24,198 nt of DNA from Jimgerdemannia flammicorona (Eukaryota; Mucoromycota; Endogonomycetes; Endogonales; Endogonaceae), in contig RBNI01001128.1 of assembly GCA_003990745.1 (NCBI GenBank), forward strand, positions 1 through 24,198, given 5' to 3'. Under the pieces are notes generated by a model. The model worked only from the letters and a program-made list of their open reading frames with translations, had not been told where the DNA came from and did no database searches. Made by a program: the position numbers and the translations under genes. Below are positions 16,244 through 24,198 of the stretch, one piece after another. Numbering within the stretch: position 1 is the first letter of the stretch; every line of letters starts with the position of its first letter.

Positions 16244-18442
16244 GAGAACCCTCTAAGTTTCTCACAAGGGTTCTTCAGGCAAGGAGGGTTCAGTAGAGAT
16301 GGGAGGGGGTTCTCAACTCTGAAGGATCATTGGTATGTGGTATACATGACATTCTCTAGTCACTTAAGGAGCAATGGAGTGGTTTGTAGAGTGAGGAGGA
16401 GGGTAGAGTAGAAGATGCCACCATTGGTCTTGCCTTGGAGGATTGGCACTCACCACAGACAGAAGAGCTGAGTAACCTGATAATGCTAGTGCAGGAGGAG
16501 GAGATTTGCCAGGTTCTTGCTATAACTAAGCTGAGTATAGCTCCAGGTGAGGATGGCCTGCTCTGGGCTTTCTGGAAGAAGATAGTAGATATTCCTGGTG
16601 TACTGAGAGAGCTGAGGGCACTCTGTGACTTGGTATTGCAGTCTGAGAGATGGATAAGAGAGCAGGATCTGGGGCTGATGGTACTGCTATATAAGAACAA
16701 GAGTAGGAGGGAGAACTGGAAGAACTGGAGGCTGATCATGCTTCTGGACATAGACAGAAGATTGATTACTAAGGTAGTAGTAGTGAGGCTGCAGAAGGTG
16801 GCCCAGCAGGTCTTGGGGGTAAAGCAGCAGGGATTTGTCAGAGGCCAACTTATTTGGGATGGTATGGCTTGAGTATATGGTATTATTGAAGAGACATAGG
16901 CCTGTAGATTGAATAGATATCTGGTCTTTTTGAATCAGATGAAGGCATATAACTGGGTTCAGAGGGTCTGATTAGTAAAAGTACTAGATAGAATTAGAGT
17001 CTCTCAACAGTTTCATGTGGCAATAGTCAGTCTACTGGAAGGAAGCAGGGCTGCAATCATATATAATGGGTATTGAGGGATGGTTTTCCCTCTGGGTAGG
17101 AGTGTTCTCTAGGGGGACCCACTGTTCCCCATTTTGTATATACTCTCCTTGGAGCCCTTGTTGGATAGGATTCAGTAGAAGTTGGGAGGGCTTTCAGTTT
17201 ATGATATTGAGTAGAAAGTTGGTGCTTTTGTAGATGATATAGTGGTCAGCCTGAGTTTAATTACTTATGTTGAGGAGTTCAAGGAGACAATGGAGTAGTA
17301 TAAGATATACTCTGGAGCTAAGCTCAATTAGCACAAGTATGAAACAATAGTGCTGGATAATGGCCTGGTGGGGGGGGATGTCATTGGAACAATTGTCCCT
17401 GCTGAGGAGGCAGTGAGATACTTGGGCATTTATTTGTCAGTATATGGGTCTATTCTTCCAAAACTCTGGTGAGAGCAGTGGGTGGCTATCTGAAGAGAGG
17501 CCCTGTGAAGCTGGGGAGGCCACTACTTATCTCTAGTAGAGTGTGTTTCTATCTTGAATACTTACTGGCTGCTGAAGCTGTGGTATCTGATATATCATCT
17601 GGACTTCTCAGCCTGGGTAGTGAAGAGACTGCTGAAACTGACCAAGGGGTAGATCTGGACTGGGAGGAGGAGTCAGATTAGCTGAGAATTTTTGTCCTTA
17701 CTGGTGACTAGAGGGGGACTTGGGCTGGTTGACTTCCTGAAGAGGTTGTACTACCTGAGAGCATGGTGGCTAAAGAGAGCAGTTGAGCTGGGGGGTGGTG
17801 GCTGGGTTTCTCTATTGAAGAAGGTCTGGGAGATGAGATCTTTATCAAGAGATTTCATAAGAGATCTTCTTTTCTTAGTTGGGCTTCAGAACAATAAGTG
17901 CATTCAGTTTAAGGGCTTCTGGTGGAGAGTTGCAGATAGAGTATACTGTATCAGCATTCAGTAGCAGAGAGATGAAAGAAAAAGGCATTGAGGCTCAGTA
18001 ATGTAGAGATGGGACTGAGTGTTGCTGGGGAGCATTTCTCTCTGTGATTTTGATATTAGTGATAGAGTTGAGTGCCAGAGGAGGTTGGGGCAGAATCTGT
18101 GGCCTAGCAGATGGTAGTTAGTAGATATTGACAAAGAATGAGACTGGAACAGGATATGGAACTGGAGCACTGAGGTTTGGTGGTAGCTGCCACTGAAGTA
18201 TTGGGTGATCTGGTGGCATATATTGAGGAGGAATATCATGCTCAACTATTGCACTGGCTACCTGGTAGAAGGGGAAATATTTGACTATGAGGAATACTAT
18301 AATGTTAAATAGGAAGGGGGTTTTATACAGATATCTGAACATTGGCTTGGGGAGTGTGAGGTACTTAGTGATTTCTAGATAGCTGTTGAAAAATGATTGG
18401 GTGTTGTGCAGAGGAGAGATGGTGTGAGGGATTGGTGAGAGA
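16244..18442 (+). pseudogene. LINE ORF2 (copy B), 3' part: reverse transcriptase and zinc segment
   Basis: This continues the ORF2 broken at 10380. The first bases match C's ORF2 around 13636-13680. A 145-residue piece (16435-16872) carries the reverse transcriptase fingers: IAPGEDGLLWAFWKK, LMVLLYKNK and VKQQGFVRGQ. Farther on, decay has removed active-site residues: C's FLDQEKAYDRV reads FLNQMKAYNWV here (about 16926-16958), so a catalytic Asp is Asn, and FADD reads FVDD (17227-17238). GGLGLVDF survives (about 17707-17733). In the zinc segment (about 18280-18365) C's DCEECHN reads DYEEYYN, so two Cys and the nearby His are Tyr. Similarity ends at about 18442, about 115 codons before the expected stop. 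Confidence 0.85.
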
Positions 18443-18612
18443 GGTTTCTTTTGCTCAAACTACTCAGAGCAAGCTAAGCCACACAGATATCTTTCAGTAA
18501 AAGACAACATGTTTTCAAGTTTTTATTTAAAACATACTGATATATATTGTGCAGTAAGAGTCTATCTACAAGACATAATAAGTTTTGGCAAAAACCATCA
18601 AGTTTTGATGAC

Positions 18613-20469
18613 ATGGCTAGTCAAGATTCCTCTAGCTCTGAGTATCTGAAGAGGAGGAGACCTAGTCTAGATATTCCCAAGAGCTTTGCAGCTGTTGTAG
18701 GGGCTGGTATGGCTACTGGAGGGGCTGGTGGTCAGAGGAGGTCTGGTGGAATTGAGGCCTGGTGTACTGTGGTGAGAAGCAGGAGGGCTGCAGCCAGGCC
18801 CTTGGAAATGAGACAGGGGGGGTATAGTGTTGACAGAGAGAGGGGTCAGGAGATGGGTCAGGTGACAGGTCAGGTGACTGGTGGGGGACAGGGGTCTGGT
18901 GGTATGATGCTAGGGACTGGTTCTTCTGTGGCTAGGCCAGTGGCTGGGGAGAGAACTGCTGATGGCACAGCTGTGACTGGTGAGGCAACTGCTGGTATTT
19001 CAGAGACCAAGAGAAAGGTGACTCTGGTAGCTAGGACAGGTGAGTTGGTGTGAAGCCCTTCTTTTACAAATCAGTATTGATATGGGCAGTCTCAGAAAAC
19101 TTCCTAAGATTGGTGATATCAGCTAGGGAGGTTCTGAGACTAGTGGGAGAGAAAGTGGCTGGGGCAGAATCCTTGAAGTTCATCTCTTTGGCAGAGGCTA
19201 AGGAGATTGGATTTGTAGAGGAGGATATAATAGTAAAGATACTGGAGAAGGGATTGACTGTCAAGGATGTCCAAATTGGGATAGCAAGGTGTTTGAGGTA
19301 GAACCCATATGCTGTTCAGCTGGTGGTGGAGGGTTTGCCAACTCTGGGCAGACAGGAGACCAAGAAGATAGTGATGGAGACACTGGGTAGCTATGGTGAG
19401 ATGGTGGATTTTGGGTTCATGTTCTGGGAGGGCATCAAATTGAGGAATAGCAACTGTGAGGTGATGCTGCGACTGAAAGGCAAGGAGGCAACTGGGCTGA
19501 GATGAGATTGACCTAAGGGGATTTGAATTGGAGGGCAAGAGTGTAAGGTGTGAAGGAGAAAGGGAGCAGAACAGGAGGAGAAAGAGTTGGCAATTGCTTT
19601 GAAGGAGAGAGAGGCTGCAAAGGAGTTGTGAAAGAGGAAGTGGAAAGAGTTTGCCAAGAATTGGGTCTGGATTCAGGCAGATGGCAAGCAGAAGAGATGG
19701 CAGAAAGGAAATTGGGAGTGTCTGTAGGTGGCCCTTCAGGGGGTAGCAGTGGAAGAGGAGGTGAGAGTAGAGGTGGCTAAGAATTAGATGAAAGGAGTGG
19801 AAATAGTGGAGGTGTTCTTCTCCTAGCTGGGGGGTGTGGAGAGCTCAGCATATGTGCTGGTGAGAGGAAAGTGGGCAGATAAGAAGGAGGTGGGCAAAGG
19901 AGGCTTTGAGGTTGATATTGAAGTGGTGCCAGAGACTCAGATGGAGGACACTCATATGGCTGAGGCAGCAAATATCCATTGAAAGTGCTCTGAGACTGGT
20001 GAGGTAGTATATTTGGAGAAGGTTGTAGAGGAGGATGAGCTGGTGGATATGGCTTTGGATGTGTCAGCAGTTAGGAAGCAACTGCAAGAGCTGAGCAGAA
20101 TCCCCAGGCCATCGACTCCTGGGCCCCTGGTGATAACAGCAGAGAGCTAGTATCAGAGGAACTTGCAGAGAAAGACATCAAGGAAGTAGATGTATTTCAT
20201 AGATCTCAGGAGGTATGGGGAGGATTTCTCTATATTGCAATATAGGGGCCTAAGCTGGTGATGGTGATGGTAGTGGCTCTTCTAGATGATGAAGGATATG
20301 ATGTGAATGAGAGCAGGATGACAGACATCAGGAAGATGACAACAGAAAGAGTGGACCTTTCTGCAGCAGTGCAAATAGTAATTGAATCTGGAGGGTGATT
20401 TGTGAGGACTAGTAAGAGATTATTAAAGGAAGGGCCAAGAAAGTGGTGGTAGTCCCAGCTGAGCTTTAA
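18613..20469 (+). pseudogene. LINE ORF1 (copy E)
   Basis: ATG 18613-18615 (MASQDSSSSEYLKRRRPSLD) is the first ATG in the open frame and sits 170 bp into the element. The N-terminal third is Ser/Gly/Thr-rich with basic clusters (KRRR, RSRRAAAR). A frameshift near 19040 moves coding to the frame holding VLRLVGEKVAGAESLKFI (about 19131-19185) and, after a TGA, the RRM-like VQLVVEGLP, VMETLGSYGEMVDFGF and CEVMLRLKG strands (about 19315-19490), collinear with C ORF1. The C-terminal part is Lys/Glu-rich, likely coiled coil (19560-19680), then acidic. A second shift near 20200 leads to a VVALLDDEGYDVNESR block (20267-20318), matching ILAVYLEEEGYEVDKERE of copy C. The end is approximate; ORF2 follows within about 20 bp. 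Confidence 0.75.
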
Positions 20470-20487
20470 ACATTTTCTTTGATAATG

Positions 20488-23400
20488 ATGAACAGTTTAC
20501 ATATATTATTGATCAATGTCAATAGATTGCATGATGATGTTAAGAGGCAGAGGCTGTTTCAATAGCTTAAAGTCAGAAGATATGATATTGTTTTTCTTCA
20601 GGATATTTGGGCTTATAGGGAGCATAACTTTGAGGTATAGAGTAAAGAATGGTATAGTGGAACAGGTTGAAACAAGCAGGTGGGTATCTTGGTTGGTATA
20701 GGTAAAGGTAAGCTAGTGGAGGTCAAGATCTATAGTGACAGATTGGTGTGGGGAAGACTGAAAGAAGGGGCAGGCAACAGTTTAGCAGTTGGCTTGGTTT
20801 ATCTCCCTGCAGTTGGTAGAGAGCAAAAGCAATAGGTTGAAGACTGGTGGGCTTGGGAAGGTCAGGAGGTGGTGGCACTGAACATTCTGGGGGGAGACTT
20901 TAATATGGTGCATGATTGGACACTGAATAGATCAGATGGTGGGGCAGGTGTAGTGATATTCTCTGGATTGGCTCAGTGGCTTCAGGTAGAGCATGACATG
21001 GGACTGGTGGATGGTGTCTATCAGCATCAGGGGGTTGAGTCAGAATCTTTCACCTAGTGGCACCCAGTTGGTAATAGATTGGTTGGGACACAGATTGATT
21101 GGGTGCTGATAGCTGAGTGTTGGAGTAATATACTGAATATTGCAGAGGTGCATTGGTGCCCTTGGTCAGATTATTGAGAAGTGGAGGTGTGTGGCAGATT
21201 CCAAGCAGCAGGCTGTGGTGGAAGGTGCTGGTGCCTCAACATGGCTCTACTCAGAAGGAAGAAGGAGAGAGAATAGTTTGTGGACATTATGTAACAGGAA
21301 GTAGCATATTGGTAGAATGATGAGTAGTTAATAGTAGAATGGTGGGGTAAATTCAAACATTTGGCTGGTGCCTACTGGTGGGATATTGGTGAAGTGGCTG
21401 AGAAGGAGTAGAAGGACAAGGAAAGGAGGGTAGAGAAGGGACTGAGGTGGCAATTGAAGCTAATGGAAGGGGGGAACTTGTCTGGAGAGATGTGCCACCA
21501 GTTAGCAGAGGAGGTAGTAGAGTTGCAGGCAGAATTGAGGGCAGCTGAGGATAGGGCAGTAGACAACCTACTTGCCAGACTATGGGCAAGGCAGTTGAAA
21601 GAAGAAGAGAGGCCAACTAAATACCTGTCTGGCATTTTGAAGACCAGAAGGGTGCAACATAGCTGGACCTCAGTATTGCATGAAGATGGGGTAGAGATCT
21701 CAGAGATTGCTGATATGTTGGGAGAGATCTCAGGACAATAGCAGGCTCTCTGGCAGGATAGTAGGGAACATGCTGAGGATGTAGTGCTCTGGGAGGATGA
21801 TGATAATATGGTGAACAATTGGCCAGTAATGGGGGTACCTAAGATAGGGGGGGCAGTGATGAGTGAAGTATCTTTGGATGAAGTTTTGGAGGTATTGTGG
21901 AAGATACAGACTGGTTCATTGCCTGGGGAGGATGGGCTGCTCTGGGAATTCTGGAAGGAGTTCCAGGCAGAGTTTGGTGGCTAGTTGGTGGAGATGGCCA
22001 ACTTTGTTCTGAAGGAGGGCAGCTGGATTGGCAATGGCTCCTTGGGATTAGTTTCCCTCCTATATAAGAAAAAAGGTAATTGGCAGGTGTGGCAGAATTG
22101 GCATCCCATTATGCTACTGAATGTAGATCTCTAAGATTCTGGCAGGGAGGATGTAGCAGTATATTGGCATGCTGGTGGGTGAAGAGCAGCAAGGCTTTGT
22201 CAAAGGAAGGCAGATCAGAGATAGTATGACTTGGGTGCAGAATGTCTTAGAAGGCTGTAGGAGCCAGTAAGTGGATGGTAGAATGGTCTTCCTGGATCAA
22301 GAGAAGGCCTATAATAGAGTGCAGTAGACTTACCTAGAGGCTTCTGAGGAGGGTTGGATTTGGAGTAGCAGAAGTAGGGCAATTGATGGGCTTAGTACAG
22401 GGATACAGAGTGGCAGTTATGATGAATAGATGGAGTGGCCTGGAGTTTGCTTTGGAGCACAATGTACCACAGGGGGACTCTCTCTCTCCCCTCCTTTATA
22501 TACTCTCTCTGGAGCCATTGCTGGTATGGTTAAAGGAGCAGCTTTCTGGACTGTGAATGGGTGATGTGGTCTGGAAGCTAGGTGCCTTTGCAGATGATAT
22601 GGTGGTTGGGTTGGATAGTATAGAGGATGTGGACCTCTTGCAGGAAGGGGTTGGACAGTATGAGAGACTGACAGGGACAAAGCTAAATTGGAGCAAGTGC
22701 AAGACAATGGAACCTAGTACCAGTCTGGAGAAATATAGACAATTTGGACAATTGGTGGCCACTGGGAGTGCTGTTTGGTATCTGGGTATTTGGTTCTCAG
22801 TATACAGAATAGTCCTGCCAAAAAAGTGGTGGAGTGATATTATTCAGAAGTTGGAAGGCACTTTGACTGGTTGGTCTGAGAGAAGTTTCTCCTTAATAGG
22901 CAGAATTGTGGTCTTGAATATGTATTGGCTGCTAAAATTGTAGTATCTAGGATATTACTTGGATTTTTCAGAGTGAGTGGTACAGCAGCTGAAGAAGATT
23001 GTGGAAGGTTAGTTATGATATTGGAAGCAGCCATAGGTTGGGTGGAATACATTGGTGATGTGGACAACTGATGGCAGCCTGGGGTTGGTAGACTTCAGGT
23101 GATGGCTGAAGGTACTTAGGGGTTGGTGGAAGTGCTGATTGGCTGAACTAGGTGAAGGGGGCTGGGGCAGGCTAGTGATGGACAATTGGGAGGTTCAGTT
23201 CTGCCCCCATGATAAGATTTGGAAGGATATGTGGGGTTGCTTCAGATTAGAAATATCAGTCAACTGCAGTATAAGGGGTTCTGGTGAGGCATAGTAGAGA
23301 CCTGGTTGGCCATGGGGTTGGCAGGGCTAGAGATAGAGGTTGGTGAGGATTCTGAGCAGAGATGGTGGTGATTGGGGGACCTCTGTATTGGTGGTCATAG

Positions 23401-24119
23401 TCTAAAGGAGTACTCACTGGTTGAGGTGATGGAGTGGATCAGGCCTGGTCCTCTGAAGAGATGGCCAGCAGGTTAACAGAAGGCAGGATTGGGTAAAGGC
23501 TGAGAGTGGAGCTAAATCTGGAGTTGGGGAGCCTCCTTACTCAAGGTAGTACCCCCCAAGTACTGGGTTGTATGGTGGTGCTTCTTGAGAAGAAATGTGA
23601 TGTTGGGGTATAGGACAGGATGGATGGAGGTAGATGGCTATCAGGACTATGAGTGATACAGTGAGGTAGATAGTGAGGTGGTTCAGTCACCAGAGCATAT
23701 TCTGGCAGCCTGCTCTGGTGTTAAAGGGTTCTGATAGTATCTGGAAGATTACTGGAGCCCCACAGGTAGAAGGACAGGAGATCCCATCAGTCTGGTGGTC
23801 AAGTGCTGGCTGGTGGGGGAGATAGGAGATATCTGGAGCAGTTTAGATCAGATTCTAGGGGTCTGGATTCTGATAGTAGTTCATTGGCGATGGGTGTTTG
23901 AGCAGGACTTGTGGTTGGAGATTAGTGAGCTGGTGGAGTGGTGGAAGTGGCTTCTTTGGGAGGTAGTACAAGGGTAGTGGTATCAGGGGAGGTAGCTTCA
24001 ATCAGGGGCCTTGAGGAAGGTATAGGACATTATATAGCAGAGTCAAGGACACCTGGTGTTAGATGAGTATGGAGTTAGATGGAAGGAAGAAGTTGGATGA
24101 CCAACCCTACCTATATATG
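20488..24119 (+). pseudogene. LINE ORF2 (copy E): endonuclease, reverse transcriptase, zinc segment
   Basis: Start at ATG 20488 (another ATG directly before, at 20485). One frame runs in phase from 20488 to about 22130 with several stops: LLINVNRL, IVFLQDIWAY, NILGGDFNMVHDW (about 20881-20919), TQIDWVLI (about 21090-21113), WCPWSDY (His of the S-D-H triad changed to Tyr, near 21170), then the linker ERPTKYLSGILKTRRVQ (about 21610-21660) and LVSLLYKKKG. Two frameshifts (near 22133 and 22330) separate FLDQEKAYNRV (about 22288-22320, second Asp changed to Asn) from VPQGDSLSPLLY and AFADDMVV (FADD 22587-22598). The C-terminal zinc segment (about 23640-23715) has C-x2-C changed to Tyr codons. The 3' end is not fixed, because stops are frequent after 23977. 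Confidence 0.85.
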
Positions 24120-24165
24120 ATATATTATAGTAGCAATTTGTAGTTAATTATTACTGTAATAGTGT

Positions 24166-24198
24166 AATAAAGTTGAAGTCCTAGTGATTATAAAAAAA
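24166..24198 (+). terminator. Poly(A) signal and start of poly(A) tail of copy E
   Basis: AATAAA at 24166-24171, then TTGAAGTCCTAGTGATTAT, then A's from 24192 to the window edge. The spacing and sequence parallel the 3' end of copy C. Confidence 0.8.

Larger units (their letters stand above)
7134..18442 (+). mobile_element. LINE copy B, interrupted by copy C and cut by copy E
   Basis: A two-ORF non-LTR retrotransposon inserted in the Gypsy relic. Its own sequence occupies about 7134-10380 and 16244-18442; 10381-16243 is the inserted copy C. The 5' end is placed by alignment with the 5' ends of C and A. Joining the two pieces gives an uninterrupted match to copy C from its 5' UTR to the C-terminal part of ORF2, where similarity ends at about 18442 and copy E begins. 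B's last ORF2 codons, 3' UTR and tail should lie right of the window. B has more stops and TpA than C, consistent with being older. Confidence 0.85.
18443..24198 (+). mobile_element. LINE copy E, related but distinct subfamily
   Basis: A two-ORF LINE of about 5.76 kb with the same architecture as B and C but clearly divergent protein sequence and an unrelated 5' UTR (18443-18612). Its left boundary is where copy B's ORF2 stops matching copy C (18443, give or take 5). It ends with AATAAA (24166-24171) and at least seven A's at the window edge, so the tail probably continues. The right flank, expected to be the rest of copy B, is not visible, so no target site duplication can be checked. Like C, it is broken by stops at Trp and Gln codons and by frameshifts. 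Confidence 0.85.

Noticed and set aside
10372..16250. An exact target site duplication for copy C
   Set aside because: The candidate 9-bp halves AAGAAAGGC and AAGAGAACC match at only 6 of 9 positions. The overlap is better supported by mapping both flanks onto copy C's own ORF2, so I report the duplication as probable and not as a feature.
19030..19076. A GTGAGT...CAG pair near the ORF1 frameshift of copy E that could be read as a tiny intron
   Set aside because: The interval is only about 45 bp, no branch point stands out, the site is not conserved in B or C, and LINEs replicate through unspliced RNA. A simple indel explains the frame change.
7212..24119. Possible alternative genetic code, because many in-frame TAG and TGA codons occur in otherwise readable ORFs
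   Set aside because: Stops occupy Trp (TGG), Gln (CAG) and probably Arg (CGA) positions, differ between sister copies, and are accompanied by frameshifts and loss of catalytic residues. That is mutation, not recoding.
1..24198. CRISPR arrays, tRNA or rRNA genes, bacterial operons, phage modules
   Set aside because: No regularly spaced identical repeats, no cloverleaf-like conserved boxes, no ribosome-binding-site-led gene clusters were seen. All readable coding belongs to retroelements.

Overview
The window is a stack of decayed retrotransposons. I could support no host gene, tRNA, rRNA or CRISPR array. The content suggests a repeat-rich eukaryotic intergenic region, most likely from a filamentous fungus. 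Two things point that way: coding sequences are broken mainly by C-to-T/G-to-A changes (Trp and Gln codons turned into stops, CpA to TpA context), as repeat-induced point mutation (RIP) leaves; and a Ty3/Gypsy element carries a dUTPase-like domain. The species cannot be named from sequence alone.

Layout, left to right. (1) About 1-415, minus strand: 5' end of a LINE (copy A), cut by the window edge. (2) About 416-1870, plus strand: decayed Penelope-like reverse transcriptase with DKNLG, PKVHK, MGT and YIDD landmarks; then 1869-2240 without a convincing gene. (3) 2241-7133, minus strand: very AT-rich Ty3/Gypsy relic with a candidate 477-bp LTR (2241-2717) followed, against the plus strand, by integrase, RNase H, reverse transcriptase and a dUTPase-like domain. 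The dUTPase is split by a 1.17-kb retroposed sequence (element D, 5491-6655) with a 26-base poly(A) tail and a 15-bp target site duplication. (4) About 7134 to about 18442, plus strand: a two-ORF LINE (copy B) inserted in the Gypsy relic. Copy B is interrupted by a second, full-length member of the same family (copy C, 10381-16243, 25-base poly(A)), and cut off at its right end by a third, more divergent LINE (copy E, about 18443-24198, poly(A) at the window edge).

The intact LINE plan, read from A, B, C and E together, is: about 80-170 bp 5' UTR; ORF1 with a Gly/Ser-rich N-terminus, an RRM-like nucleic-acid-binding module and an acidic C-terminal part; a short gap; ORF2 with apurinic-type endonuclease, reverse transcriptase and a C-terminal Cys/His zinc-binding segment; then a short 3' UTR with AATAAA and poly(A). 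All copies look dead: each ORF has stops and frameshifts, and copy B has lost catalytic Asp and zinc-ligand Cys codons.

Inferred order of events: Gypsy, then B into Gypsy, then C and E into B; D also entered Gypsy independently. I found no new non-transposon system. The most notable items are the self-family nesting of C in B, the dUTPase-bearing Gypsy relic, the unidentified retroposed unit D, and the Penelope-like element.
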